Notes: generated by a model from the sequence alone, not told the origin. Counted from the stretch's first letter, positions 42,205 through 52,056 are shown. The stretch is 64,000 nucleotides of DNA from Bacteroidaceae bacterium (GCA_017469525.1 JAFUGG010000020.1:23812-87811); one strand, 5' to 3'. Made by a program: numbers and translations.

Positions 42205-43260
42205 ATGAGTGGACAAGAAGTCATCATAAGCAATAATCTTGCAGAGGACATTGCATCTGCCATAAGTCGGCAAAGCCATGACCGGCTCTTCGTGCTGACC
42301 GACACAACGACCCTTCGCCTATGCTGGCCTTTGGTCAGTGGCTTGCCTTGCCTCGGCTCCGCACAAATGATAACCATCGGCGACACGGACGATAACAAGA
42401 CGCTCCAGTCGCTTTCGCACGTCTGGGAGGAACTTCAGCAAGGTGGTGCTACACGTCATTCGCTCCTCGTGAACCTCGGGGGCGGCATGGTGACAGACCT
42501 CGGTGGCTTCGCCGCAAGCACCTTCAAGCGGGGCATCAGCTTCATCAACATCCCGACGACGCTGCTCAGCCAGGTGGATGCAAGCGTCGGCGGCAAGACA
42601 GGCATCAACTTCGGAGGGCTGAAGAATGAGATTGGTGTCTTCAACAATGCCGCTTCGGTCATCATCTCCAGTGACTTCCTGCGTTCGCTCGACCAGAAGA
42701 ACCTCTTCTCCGGCTATGCCGAGATGCTCAAGCACGGCCTCATCAGCGATGAAGAGAGCCTCGACGAACTGCTCCACTTCGACCTTAACATTGTTGACTA
42801 TGACCGGCTTAACTCCCTTGTAGCAAAGAGCGTCAGCATCAAAGAACGCATCGTGGAGGAAGACCCGACAGAAAAGGGATTGCGCAAAGCTCTTAACCTT
42901 GGGCACACGGCTGGCCATGCGCTTGAGAGCCTGGCAATCGAACAGAAACGAACCGTTCTGCATGGCTATGCCGTGGCATGGGGACTCATCTGCGAACTCT
43001 ACCTGAGCGTCGTGAAATGCAACTTCCCGAAGGACAAACTTCGACAAACAGTACAGTTCATAAGGGAGCATTACGGCGACTTCCCCATGGACTGCAAACA
43101 ATACGAACGCCTCTACGAGTTTATGAGGCACGACAAAAAGAACGAGGGCGACAGCATAAACTTCACCTTGCTGGGCAGCATCGGCGACATAAGAATCAAT
43201 CAAAAGGCTACGAAGGAAGAAATCTTTGAGATGCTCGACTTCCTCTCATTCAAACTTTAA
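42205..43260 (+). CDS. aroB: 3-dehydroquinate synthase
   Basis: Second enzyme of the shikimate pathway; converts DAHP to 3-dehydroquinate using NAD and a divalent metal. Motifs: NAD loop LGGGMVTDLGGF at 91-102, FINIPTTLLSQVDASVGGKT near 113-132, and the metal-binding NLGHTAGHALE near 231-241 followed by HGYAVAWG. 351 residues, standard. The GH95 gene starts 10 bases after it, so they may share a transcript. Confidence 0.95.
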   Translation: MSGQEVIISNNLAEDIASAISRQSHDRLFVLTDTTTLRLCWPLVSGLPCLGSAQMITIGDTDDNKTLQSLSHVWEELQQGGATRHSLLVNLGGGMVTDLGGFAASTFKRGISFINIPTTLLSQVDASVGGKTGINFGGLKNEIGVFNNAASVIISSDFLRSLDQKNLFSGYAEMLKHGLISDEESLDELLHFDLNIVDYDRLNSLVAKSVSIKERIVEEDPTEKGLRKALNLGHTAGHALESLAIEQKRTVLHGYAVAWGLICELYLSVVKCNFPKDKLRQTVQFIREHYGDFPMDCKQYERLYEFMRHDKKNEGDSINFTLLGSIGDIRINQKATKEEIFEMLDFLSFKL

Positions 43261-43270
43261 AATCAAAGAC

Positions 43271-46200
43271 ATGAAAAAGCTTTACTTTACATTACTCATC
43301 ATGATGTTTGTCGGACTGGCTGGTGCTGCCGACTTGACAAATGCCCGATGGTACACAGTCAAGGTTGCCAACGGTGGCTACCTCAGCACAAAATCCGGCT
43401 ATACCAGCGGCATCAACCTGATCCTGAGCAATACCACAGAAGACACAAGCGACAACGGACTCTGGACCTTCATCGGTAACGAGACAGATGGCTACTCCTT
43501 CTACAATAAGGCCAGAGGAGAGAGCTACGTGCTCGGCATGTCGGGCAGTGAAGCAAGCGGACGCGCAAAGATGGTGGCAGAGACCAGTACACTGAGTGTC
43601 ACAAAGTTCGATATGGGCAAGAACGGCGAGGGCTTCTGGATAAAAGACCACGGCTCAACAAGCAAGTACTGGAACAAACGCGGCAACTATCTTGCCTATT
43701 GGGACAATTTGGCAGGCAGCAGCGATGCAGGTTCGCGCTTCATCTTCACCATTCAAGGTATCCCCGACGACATCTTCTCCACCGACACAGAAGAGAACTT
43801 CTACTACGTCACCTTCGCCAATTCTGACCTCGTGCTCCAGGACATGGGTGCTTCGAAGAACATCACGACGCAGGCACGGAAGTATGGCGACGGGAGCCAG
43901 TTTTGGAAGCTCGTGGGAAGCGAAAGTAACTTCCAGCTCGTCAACAAGGGTTCGGGACGCCATGCCTACTACGACGGCAATCGCGTCAAGACACGTAAGG
44001 CTGCTGACACAAAAGGCTTTACCATTGAAGTGACGACCAATACGAACTTCGCCGGCAAGTATGAAATCTCGTGGAACGGTGCCGCCTCGCAGAACTTACG
44101 CTACTTCAACCAATGGGGAGGCACTGGCGTCGGCAAGGAGATAGGCCTTTGGTCGGGTGGTGAAGGAGGCAACGTCCTCTATCTCGTGGCTGAGAGCGAC
44201 GTGTTGCCCTCCGAGTTCTGCGTCGGAGAGAAAGGCACACGTCCCTCCGACATCCATGACTTCTCGCTTTGGTACGACACACCTGCCACGGCAACGGGCG
44301 TCTGCGACACTTGGATGGAATATGCCCTGCCGATGGGCAACGGTCAAATTGGTGCCACCATCCGAGGCGGCGTGATGTGCGACGATATTCAGTTCAACGA
44401 GAAGACGCTCTGGAGCGGTTATGCCACAAACGGCAGTTCGGTTGGTCAAGGCTACTTCCAAAACTTCGGTTCCATCCTCGTCAAGGACATGAGCGGTACC
44501 TTCTCGGCTGCCTCCTCCGACAACAAACCCATCGAGAACTACAACCGCTACCTCGACATCGTAGATGGCGTGGCAGGAGTGAACTTCCAATCCTCCGACC
44601 ATCAAACGAGCTTCCATCGTCGCTACTTTACCTCTGCAACAGATAAAGTCTTCGTGGCTCATTACGAAGCAGAAGGCAGTGAGCCACTGTCTCTTAACGT
44701 AAGCTATGCTCCAGACAAACTGATCAATGCAGGAGCTGTGAGCTACTCGACTGAAGACGATGGCACAGCTTCTGCAACATTCTCCGGAAAGCTGCAGATT
44801 GTGACATACAATACACGCTTCAAGGTGAAGACAGACGGCACACTGAACGTTACGGCAGAGGGCATCAATGTGAGCGGCGCCACATGGATGGACATCATCA
44901 TGGCTGCGGCTACCGATTACGATGCGAGCAAGGCTTCATGCGTCAGCGGCCTGTCTGCAACCGAGTTGTCGAATGTGGTAGGCACTCGCATAAACGAGGC
45001 CCTTGCGAAGGGTTACACCTCGCTCCTTGCCGACCATAAGGCAGCCCACAGCGCCTTGATGAACCGTGTGAGCCTGCAACTTGGCAGAAGTTCCACGAAG
45101 ACCACAGAAGACCTCGTCAAGTTCTACAATGCCTCCGAGCAGAACAAGCTGAGCAGCGACGGACTTTTCCTCGAAGCCCTCTACTTCCAATATGGCCGCT
45201 ACTTTACGATAGGTGCAAATCTCGACACCAGCATCCATGCTCCGTCGAACCTGCAGGGCATATGGAATGACCGCAGCAACACGAGCTTCTGGCATTGCGA
45301 CCTCCATGCCGACATCAACGTGCAGATGAATTACTGGCCTGCCGACCCTGCCAACCTCTCGGAGATGCATTTGCCTTACCTCAACCACATCCTCGACCTT
45401 GGAACGCCGGGCAGCAACTCGCCGTGGTATCAGTTCGCAAAGAAGCTGAAGAGCGGCGCAAGCGGATGGACTGTGGCCGTGGAGAACAACATCTTCGGCG
45501 GTACATCGACGTGGAGCAACGGCTCGATGAAAACGCTCGGTGCATGGTACTGCACGCATCTCTGGCGTTACTACAAGTACACGATGGACCGAGAGTTTCT
45601 GAAGAAAACCCTGCCCGTCATGTATCAGAATGCGCTTTTCACTAAGTCCATTGCCACGAAGGACAGCAAGGGAAAGTATGAGATAACAGGCGAGTTTAGC
45701 CCCGAGCACGGACCTGTTGACGTGACAGCCTTTGGGCAACAGACGAGCTATGAGGTGCTGGACGAAGTGATGAAGGGCCACAAGGAGCTTGGAGACGAAT
45801 CGCCCCTTACAGCCACGCAGATTGCAACCATTCAGGACCTGTATGACAACTTCGACCGTGGCTTATGGACTGAGACTTACAATGGCAAGACGTGCATCTC
45901 GGAGTGGAAGAACAATGCCCTCTCCGACCCGGGCCATCGCCATCTCTCTCACCTCATGTGCCTCTATCCCTTCTCGCAGGTCAGCGCTTTCGACCAGACG
46001 GAGGAAGGCAAGCGGCTCTTCCTGGCAGCCTACAACGGACAGATTGCACGCAATGGCGACGTGACGGGATGGTCGATGGGATGGCAGACAAATACTTATA
46101 GCCGCTGTCTCGACGGCGACCGAGCCCGCAAGAATCTCTCATTGGCACTGCGTCATTCGGGCAGCTATGTCATCGAGATGGGCAACTACGGCGGGTGCTA

Positions 46201-46723
46201 TTACAATCTGTTCGACGCACATTCGCCCTTCCAGATTGACGGCAACTATGGCTGCACCAGCGGCATTTGCGAGATGTTGTTGCAATCCTATGACGATGTC
46301 ATCACCCTGCTGCCAGCCCTGCCCTCGGCTTGGAAGGAAGGTAGCGTCACAGGACTAAAGGCTCAGGGCAATTTCATCGTCAGCGAGACTTGGCAAGAGG
46401 GCAAGGCCACGAGCGTCACCATCAAAAGCAATGCCGGCCAACCCCTCCGCATCCGTTACGCAGGACTCTCGGATTATTTCATCCAATTGAATGGCGAGAA
46501 GGTGAAGCCAACGAGCGATGGCGATGTCTATACCATACCCGATGTGAAGGAAGGCGACATCGTGACCATCAGCAAGGAAGACCCTGACGGCATAGGATGT
46601 GTGCGCCGCCCTTTTGGAGAAGGAGCCGAGGCAAAGCTCTACAACCTCGCAGGACAGCCCGTCGGAAAAGATAATCCCACGAAAGGCATCGTTGTGCAGA
46701 AAGGGAAGAAATACGTCAAGTAA
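43271..46723 (+). CDS. GH95 glycosidase with N-terminal extension and sorting tail
   Basis: Secreted enzyme of 1150 residues, started at ATG 43271 because it opens a signal peptide (LYFTLLIMMFVGLAGAADL). Residues about 25-330 form extra beta modules (WYTVKVANGGYLSTKSGY and a second similar unit near 180), perhaps lectin-like. The GH95 part follows: ALPMGNGQIGATIRGGV near 350, NEKTLWSG, SNLQGIWND and INVQMNYWPA, with acidic candidates in GEFSPEHGP (about 806) and FQIDGNYG (about 988). GH95 enzymes are alpha-L-fucosidases or alpha-L-galactosidases. The end LYNLAGQPVG...KGIVVQKGKKYVK is the shared tail. Confidence 0.88.
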   Translation: MKKLYFTLLIMMFVGLAGAADLTNARWYTVKVANGGYLSTKSGYTSGINLILSNTTEDTSDNGLWTFIGNETDGYSFYNKARGESYVLGMSGSEASGRAKMVAETSTLSVTKFDMGKNGEGFWIKDHGSTSKYWNKRGNYLAYWDNLAGSSDAGSRFIFTIQGIPDDIFSTDTEENFYYVTFANSDLVLQDMGASKNITTQARKYGDGSQFWKLVGSESNFQLVNKGSGRHAYYDGNRVKTRKAADTKGFTIEVTTNTNFAGKYEISWNGAASQNLRYFNQWGGTGVGKEIGLWSGGEGGNVLYLVAESDVLPSEFCVGEKGTRPSDIHDFSLWYDTPATATGVCDTWMEYALPMGNGQIGATIRGGVMCDDIQFNEKTLWSGYATNGSSVGQGYFQNFGSILVKDMSGTFSAASSDNKPIENYNRYLDIVDGVAGVNFQSSDHQTSFHRRYFTSATDKVFVAHYEAEGSEPLSLNVSYAPDKLINAGAVSYSTEDDGTASATFSGKLQIVTYNTRFKVKTDGTLNVTAEGINVSGATWMDIIMAAATDYDASKASCVSGLSATELSNVVGTRINEALAKGYTSLLADHKAAHSALMNRVSLQLGRSSTKTTEDLVKFYNASEQNKLSSDGLFLEALYFQYGRYFTIGANLDTSIHAPSNLQGIWNDRSNTSFWHCDLHADINVQMNYWPADPANLSEMHLPYLNHILDLGTPGSNSPWYQFAKKLKSGASGWTVAVENNIFGGTSTWSNGSMKTLGAWYCTHLWRYYKYTMDREFLKKTLPVMYQNALFTKSIATKDSKGKYEITGEFSPEHGPVDVTAFGQQTSYEVLDEVMKGHKELGDESPLTATQIATIQDLYDNFDRGLWTETYNGKTCISEWKNNALSDPGHRHLSHLMCLYPFSQVSAFDQTEEGKRLFLAAYNGQIARNGDVTGWSMGWQTNTYSRCLDGDRARKNLSLALRHSGSYVIEMGNYGGCYYNLFDAHSPFQIDGNYGCTSGICEMLLQSYDDVITLLPALPSAWKEGSVTGLKAQGNFIVSETWQEGKATSVTIKSNAGQPLRIRYAGLSDYFIQLNGEKVKPTSDGDVYTIPDVKEGDIVTISKEDPDGIGCVRRPFGEGAEAKLYNLAGQPVGKDNPTKGIVVQKGKKYVK

Positions 46724-47221
46724 GTGAGGACAAAGCTATTCATTATCCTGATGGGAATGTCGCTGTGCGTGATGGGCCAGAGGCATTCCGTGTTCCTTGG
46801 CATAGAACTCGGCGGAGACAGGGACGAGTTCGTGGAAGCCCTTGAGGACAAAGGCTTCGATTTCGAGGAGGAAGATGAGGAATGCACTGTCCTGTCAGGG
46901 CTCTTTGATGGTGTTGGCGCAAGAATTGAAGTGATGGCCACGCCTCAATCCCACACGGTTCACCTCGTCACGGTCTATTTTGTTGAGATAGGTCCAAACG
47001 AGGTCGGCCTCCTGATGAAGACCAATCAGGTGCGCAAGCAACTGAAGCGCAAGTATGGCAAATGGGACCACACACACGAGCACAATCTCGAGGAGTGGTC
47101 TTCGCCCTATGCCCGCGTCTCATTGGGAAAGAAGCGATTGGGGAACGACACCTTCAAGACGCTCTTTGTCCAGTGGCAGGACCGTAGCGGATGGGAGGCG
47201 TTGCAGAGGGAGAAGGACTGA
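46724..47221 (+). CDS. Small secreted protein of unknown function
   Basis: 165 residues from a GTG that directly follows the GH95 stop (TAAGTG), so translation is probably coupled. Begins with a signal peptide (TKLFIILMGMSLCVMGQ). The body has an acidic helix (GGDRDEFVEALEDKGFDFEE) and a beta strand set, resembling short Bacteroidetes exported proteins of the form FLGIELGG. No catalytic motif. The stop abuts the stop of pspC on the other strand. Confidence 0.7.
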   Translation: MRTKLFIILMGMSLCVMGQRHSVFLGIELGGDRDEFVEALEDKGFDFEEEDEECTVLSGLFDGVGARIEVMATPQSHTVHLVTVYFVEIGPNEVGLLMKTNQVRKQLKRKYGKWDHTHEHNLEEWSSPYARVSLGKKRLGNDTFKTLFVQWQDRSGWEALQREKD

Positions 47222-48046
47222 CTAAAAGTCAGTGAAGACACTCCAAAACATCTTTCCCCACAAGGCGAAGAAGAGAACCAGAGGCACCATGATGCAGATG
47301 CAAATAGTAATGAGCGTTGCCTTGAGACAGCCCTTGTTCTCTTCTTTGACGATGACAGGTTCCGAGTCGTACTTCACTTGTTGGGCCAGATTATCGGGCG
47401 TCACTTCCCTACCCTGCTGACGCAGACGGTCCTCGGGCGTCAGTGCAGCAGGCGACACAAGCCATATCACTAAGTATATAAGTGGCAAGGGGAGCCCCAC
47501 ACCCAGCAGTGTGAGGGCAACAGCTCCGAGTCGCCAGATGAGGGGACTGCCTGTTTCGAAATACACAGCCAAGCCTGAGCAGACGCCTCCCAGCACCTTG
47601 TCGTCGGCACAGCGATAGAAGCGATGCGTGCGGACGTGTTGTTTGCCTTTGTTGTAAACGTCGTCTGCAAAGCGGCCAGCCTCGTCGCTGAAGTGCCGGA
47701 AGTCATCTTTGATGCTGCTGCCCTGCCTGTTCGAGTATTCCCGTTTATTGTAGTTTGCGAAGGCGCTCTCTGCCTTGTTCCCGTCGCCGGCAATATCTTC
47801 CGCCTTGCCGATGGTGTCGATGATTTCCTTCACCACATCGATGTCGACGGCCGTCATACCTGCTTCCTTCTTCTTCCACAGGAGTTCTGCCACGCGGTGC
47901 TCGATGTCGTCGGCTATCTCGGCGCCTCCTTCCTGGCGGCTAAAGTAGCGTTGCATACTGTTCAGATAGCTGTCGAGCATGTTGTAGGCATCTTCGTCTA
48001 TATTATATAATGTGCCAAACAGGTTGATGCTGATGTTCTTTTTCAT
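47222..48046 (-). CDS. PspC-domain membrane protein
   Basis: 274 residues. Soluble N-terminal part (about 1-140) with a four-helix look (DAYNMLDSYLNSMQRYFS, DIEHRVAELLWKKKEAG). The PspC domain (about 142-200, RCADDKVLGGVCSGLAVYFE plus a hydrophobic helix ending YLVIWLVSP) and a last membrane helix near 243-265 follow. PspC proteins sense or respond to envelope stress in proteobacteria. In Bacteroidetes this PadR-PspC pair is common and thought to be an autoregulated unit. The regulator gene lies directly upstream on the same strand. Confidence 0.87.
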   Translation of the reverse strand: MKKNISINLFGTLYNIDEDAYNMLDSYLNSMQRYFSRQEGGAEIADDIEHRVAELLWKKKEAGMTAVDIDVVKEIIDTIGKAEDIAGDGNKAESAFANYNKREYSNRQGSSIKDDFRHFSDEAGRFADDVYNKGKQHVRTHRFYRCADDKVLGGVCSGLAVYFETGSPLIWRLGAVALTLLGVGLPLPLIYLVIWLVSPAALTPEDRLRQQGREVTPDNLAQQVKYDSEPVIVKEENKGCLKATLITICICIMVPLVLFFALWGKMFWSVFTDF

Positions 48047-48083
48047 TGTCTTATTGTTTTTTAGTGATATGTCGTTATTATTT

Positions 48084-48104
48084 AACTCCTAATTCTTAAC
48101 TCTT
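48084..48104. repeat. Heptad repeat between padR-type gene and pspC
   Basis: Three units AACTCCT, AATTCTT, AACTCTT, period 7. It overlaps the regulator's 3' end and supplies its stop codon. Confidence 0.7.
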
Positions 48105-48419
48105 CAATATGCTGACGGTTCGCTGGATCTCCTCCCAACTGGCATCGAGCTGTGCGAGTGCCTCATGCCCGTCGGGGGTGAGGACATAGTACTTGCGGGG
48201 CGGTCCTTGCGTGCTTTCGCGCCACTCGTAGCCCAGAAGTCCGTCGCGCTTCAGGCGTGAGAGCAACGGATAGAGCGTGCCCTCCATGACAATCATATCC
48301 GCTTCGTGGAGCTTTTGGATGATGTCGTTGGCATAGCAGGGCTGACGTCGGAGCAAGAGCATGATGCAGTACTCGAGCATCCCCTTGCGCATCTGCGACT
48401 TCGTATTGTCTGTGTTCAT
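48096..48419 (-). CDS. PadR-family transcriptional regulator
   Basis: 107 residues. Winged-helix DNA-binding domain with MRKGMLEYCIMLLLRRQP, the recognition region IVMEGTLYPLLSRLKRDGLL and the wing GPPRKYYVLT, then a dimerisation helix. The start is the ATG at 48419; a TTG 9 bases further up is less likely. First gene of the padR-pspC unit. A palindrome at the -33 region of its promoter is a good candidate for its own operator. Confidence 0.9.
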   Translation of the reverse strand: MNTDNTKSQMRKGMLEYCIMLLLRRQPCYANDIIQKLHEADMIVMEGTLYPLLSRLKRDGLLGYEWRESTQGPPRKYYVLTPDGHEALAQLDASWEEIQRTVSILKS

Positions 48420-48447
48420 CTGATGCAAAACATGATGTTTGACATTG

Positions 48448-48455
48448 CAAAGATA
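48448..48455 (-). promoter_or_regulatory. -7 element for the padR-pspC unit
   Basis: Minus-strand TATCTTTG, about 30 bases before the regulator start. Confidence 0.6.
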
Positions 48456-48468
48456 GGCATAATATGAA

Positions 48469-48487
48469 TACCTTGTATCGCAAGGTA
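48469..48487. promoter_or_regulatory. Candidate PadR operator
   Basis: TACCTTG-TATCG-CAAGGTA, a perfect 7-bp dyad with 5-base centre, 14 bases upstream of the -7 element and so overlapping the -33 region. Position and symmetry fit autorepression by the PadR dimer; not proven. Confidence 0.55.
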
Positions 48488-48544
48488 CCCGAATTTAACA
48501 ATCTTTAATGGTTCGACGTGTTGCATCGAATCTGTTAAAATATG

Positions 48545-48868
48545 TTGCTGTCCGATAAAACATCTCAGACATTCATTGTCCCTTTGAAGGCGAGACCTTT
48601 CCGAGTCAACTCTGATTGAATGGGGCTTGAGAATGCCTGATGGGCAAAAAGCCTGGAAGGCTTCACTATCAGTAACCGAGGGCGAAGCCCTCGGAATCAG
48701 CGCATGATATGCTCTCCGCTGCCTGGAAGGCAGTACAAGATGCCGATGGTACTGCCTTCCAGGCAGGAGATGGGAGGGCCTTGCACCTTATCCGAGGGCT
48801 TTGCCCTCGGTTACTTAAGGTGAAGCCTTCCAGGCTTAGGATGTCTGCCTGACTTTATCGGACAGCAA
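48545..48868. mobile_element. MITE-like nested palindrome, 324 bp
   Basis: Ends are 15-bp perfect inverted repeats TTGCTGTCCGATAAA (48545-48559) and TTTATCGGACAGCAA (48854-48868). Inside are further perfect pairs: 18 bp at 48649-48666 with 48820-48837, 12 bp at 48672-48683 with 48803-48814 (each also part of its own CCGAGGGC hairpin), and a central 16-bp hairpin at 48721-48736 with 48749-48764 (loop 12). The word CCTGGAAGGC recurs in both outer and central stems. No coding frame. No target duplication is obvious. It could be a miniature transposon or a structured RNA. Confidence 0.75.
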
Positions 48869-49236
48869 TAATAAAATGCCGATTTTGTAAAGATTTTTCC
48901 TTACGAGACTTGATTTAAGCGCGTTTTGGGGTTGAGGTGATACCTGGAGACCCCCGAAACGCAAATTTGCGTGATTTCTACAAGTGCATGGAAATCGGCA
49001 GGTTACAAGGCGGCACTTTCAAGACTGACTGGAGAAAAAGGTAAAATAAGCGTGTTATGCGACAGATTTTAGGCGTATTTCCTCTACGAACTTAACATAG
49101 GGAAATCCTCAAGGAGGTACATTGATTTGGCCAAATCGACGTGCCGCGTTGAAAAGAAACCTACGCCAAGTTGATTCATTCGGCACTTTAAGCGAATAAA
49201 ATCGGCTGAATTTTGTCGTGATTTTTCCAGAAAGAA
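48869..49236. other. Spacer with short palindromes
   Basis: No gene seen. Contains ACGCAAATTTGCGT (about 48960-48973), GATTTGGCCAAATC (49124-49137), and words GTGCC, ACGCC and GTTGA, the last spaced 22 bases (49148 and 49170). These words resemble those at 4018 and 10019. Confidence 0.55.
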
Positions 49237-52056
49237 TTACTTCAAAACCGTTTTCCCGTTCTGAATGTAAACGCCCTTTTGCATGCTCTTCACCCTGCGG
49301 CCACTCAAGTCGTAGATTTCGCTGGAGCCTTCACTGGCAGAGGAAGATTGGGGAGACACTATGCCATCAGGGTTCTCCACCTCTTCTATCTTGAGGTATG
49401 TACGCTTCTCTGCAGAGGGCAGATAGCAGCTGAAGGGCGGCAAGTTGACTGCCGAGCTGGCGCGATAGATATTGGCTCCGGTGGTCTTCATGTAGAAGCC
49501 CTCGCCTACTCCGAGCGTTCTGCCGGTGAAGGTTCCTGCCAGCAGGTTCTCGGGCCACTGAGGATGGAGGAAGGCCTCCCCCACTTCGTCTTTGTTCAGA
49601 GCCGTGAGGGTGATGCTGGATTTTGCCGTTCCCTTAATGATGACGGGCGTTCCGTAGGGCACCAGTTCACCTTCGCTGGCAATAGGCATGAGCATGACTG
49701 ACGGCGAGGCGACTTCTGTCACGATGAATGCAGTGCATCCCTCCGGCACTCGGTATATGAAGGGTAGGCAGACGGCGACGTAGCAGTTGCTGCCAATGGT
49801 GAAGGTACTCTCCTGCTGCTGCAAAATGCTACCCAGCGTCTGCACCTGTTCCTGGCTGAGTGCCCTGCCATAGATGCGTGCCAGAGCCACGTCGCCCATG
49901 AAGAGGTAGTTACCGGCCGTCGTGGAGGTTTCGTAATTGCCCTTAGCGTCGCCGCCTATGGCAAGCCAGGCGGAGGGTGTCCATTCGTAAACGGGACACT
50001 CCTTGAAGGTCAGCCATCGCGTGTCTTTCAGCTCGCCGTTGACGTAGAACTGCGTGCGGAAATTCTTTCGGTCAAAGACGATGACATAGTGCGTGTAGGC
50101 GTCGGTGAGGATGCCCTCGCCCACCCACGTCATCTGGCTCTTCGCATAAGTGCCGTCGGACTTGTTGCCCAGCGTGGTCGCCGTGTAGCCGATGTTGCCT
50201 TTGGTGCTCATCTGCAGGCCGAAGCCGTAGCCGTTGAGGAAGCTTAGCGGACGCATGTTGGAGGCAGGAAGTGCGGCGTTCGTCCGGCAGAACACCTCCA
50301 CGCTGTAGGCATCAGAGAGCTGGCTCATGATGGAAGGCTCGTCGCCCACATTGTACTTGAGGAACTGCGACCTCGTCTTGCTGAACTGAGACTCGTAGAG
50401 GTTGATGTCGGCATTATAGCTGACGGGCACCTCGCCCACCATATCGACGGCCTTGTCGCGATAGGAGGGAGCATGGTTGAAGGCACCTTCCGGAGTGAAC
50501 TGACAGTCGAGGAGCAGCTCTGTGCCGTGCGATGCCTGAGGCTCGGTAAACCTCTTGACGTCGTCGTTATAGAGGTTGAGAGCAGCCGCCTGCGTGAGAG
50601 CACCGTCGTATATCCTGGCAAAGACGAAGCTGCAAGCCGACGAGTTCTCCGCCCCGTCGGTGAAAGCACTGGATGTGGCATCACCGCCCAGGCAGATCCA
50701 CATGCCTTTGTGCCCCTTGGAGGAACCGCACAGAGGCATGGGCATGTCCGTACCAGCGCGGGTGCCGGTGCAGACAAGCTTGCCGTTGACGAAGTATCGC
50801 ATGATATGGCTCATCCTGTCCATCGTGACGACGAGATGGTAGAACTTGCCGCTGACGAGGATAGAGTCGCCTGCAATACTCTTGACCGAACTCTTCACCC
50901 CACTCTTGTGGCAGTAGGAGAAGCAGCTCGCCAGGGCAGAATTATAGAAAGCCCAGCCTCCGCCTCCCTCCTCGCTGCCCATGATGCAGGTGCGGCTGAT
51001 GTTGCCTGATTCGTCGGCAAGTCCGTCGAGACGCACAAGCATCTCCCAGGTGACACTGCCTTCGAAGGCATCGGCCAGAGGCGTATCCTCATCGTAGGTG
51101 GCATAGAAATAGTCTGTCGTCTTGGCCTTGGTGCAGCCATAGTAAGTATCGTTGGCAGCATCATAAGCCACGGCAGCAGTGCCATGCTTGCCTATCCTCG
51201 CATTGTATGTGCCATGGTTGACGATGCCATCTGCCGTGAAGCTCAAGTCGAGGAGCCGTTCTGCCTCCTTCACCTCGTTCGAGCGCTTCAGGTCTCGCGT
51301 GATGATGCGCTGCGAGAGCATCCTATTGTAGATGTGCTGCGCCATTATCGTGAAGCCCTCTGCTGAGGGGTGAAGGTTGCCCGGCAGCATATAGAGCCCC
51401 CAGTTGCTGCTGAAGGGAATAGTGGTACAGTCAATGTAGTACTGCCCAAACTGCTCCGCGATGTACTTGATGCTGGCATTTGCATCCGCCTGCGACCATC
51501 CCTGCGCATTCTTCTGGGTGGCGCTCTCTCCTCGCGGCAAGATACTCAGACAAACCACCTTCGCTTCGGGGTACCACGTCGTGAGCTTCCACAGAAGACG
51601 CTGATAGGCTCCACGGAAGGAGACAGAGTCGGTGAAGTTCTCCGTCCTGTATTCCCCGAGAGGCACCTTTGCCACATTCCAGTCGTTGGTGCCTCCGGCA
51701 ATGAAGATGAAGTCGGGGTTGCCTGCACGGCCGAGTGCCTTCACGCGGTGGTTGCTCAGGAAGGGAGCATTGCTGTTCAGCACATCGGCTGCCACACGGC
51801 TGCCGCTCCACGATGCGTTGGCAAGGAAAGTAAGGCCCGACAGACGACTCAGCTGCATCCACCACTGGTCGCCCACCTGTATGCCATAGTTCTTCTCTCG
51901 GTCTGCGGAGTAGTATATGGAATAGCCCGACGGGATGTAGTCATAATAGGTGGAGATGGAATTGCCCAGCACAGCGAAGGTAAGGCTGTCAGGGTTCTGC
52001 GCTTTGGCACTAACGCAGACCAGAACAAGAACTAAAAATCGTACGATATGTTTCAT
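49237..52056 (-). CDS. Secreted SGNH/GDSL hydrolase with two LamG-like domains and sorting tail
   Basis: 939 residues with a signal peptide (RFLVLVLVCVSAKAQ). The N-terminal SGNH domain (about 22-245) shows block I as GNSIS with Ser33, block III GGTNDW at 121-126 and His229 in NLHPSAEG. The usual Asp three residues before that His is Gly226, so the classical Ser-His-Asp triad is incomplete. Two concanavalin/LamG-like sandwiches follow (about 265-480 and 500-735, with ARIYDGALTQ and ARIYGRALSQ endings). Then come a beta domain and the tail EIYDLSGRRVKSMQKGVYIQ. Probably an esterase acting on surface or dietary glycans. Its ATG overlaps the stop of the upstream peptidase gene. Confidence 0.85.
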   Translation of the reverse strand: MKHIVRFLVLVLVCVSAKAQNPDSLTFAVLGNSISTYYDYIPSGYSIYYSADREKNYGIQVGDQWWMQLSRLSGLTFLANASWSGSRVAADVLNSNAPFLSNHRVKALGRAGNPDFIFIAGGTNDWNVAKVPLGEYRTENFTDSVSFRGAYQRLLWKLTTWYPEAKVVCLSILPRGESATQKNAQGWSQADANASIKYIAEQFGQYYIDCTTIPFSSNWGLYMLPGNLHPSAEGFTIMAQHIYNRMLSQRIITRDLKRSNEVKEAERLLDLSFTADGIVNHGTYNARIGKHGTAAVAYDAANDTYYGCTKAKTTDYFYATYDEDTPLADAFEGSVTWEMLVRLDGLADESGNISRTCIMGSEEGGGGWAFYNSALASCFSYCHKSGVKSSVKSIAGDSILVSGKFYHLVVTMDRMSHIMRYFVNGKLVCTGTRAGTDMPMPLCGSSKGHKGMWICLGGDATSSAFTDGAENSSACSFVFARIYDGALTQAAALNLYNDDVKRFTEPQASHGTELLLDCQFTPEGAFNHAPSYRDKAVDMVGEVPVSYNADINLYESQFSKTRSQFLKYNVGDEPSIMSQLSDAYSVEVFCRTNAALPASNMRPLSFLNGYGFGLQMSTKGNIGYTATTLGNKSDGTYAKSQMTWVGEGILTDAYTHYVIVFDRKNFRTQFYVNGELKDTRWLTFKECPVYEWTPSAWLAIGGDAKGNYETSTTAGNYLFMGDVALARIYGRALSQEQVQTLGSILQQQESTFTIGSNCYVAVCLPFIYRVPEGCTAFIVTEVASPSVMLMPIASEGELVPYGTPVIIKGTAKSSITLTALNKDEVGEAFLHPQWPENLLAGTFTGRTLGVGEGFYMKTTGANIYRASSAVNLPPFSCYLPSAEKRTYLKIEEVENPDGIVSPQSSSASEGSSEIYDLSGRRVKSMQKGVYIQNGKTVLK

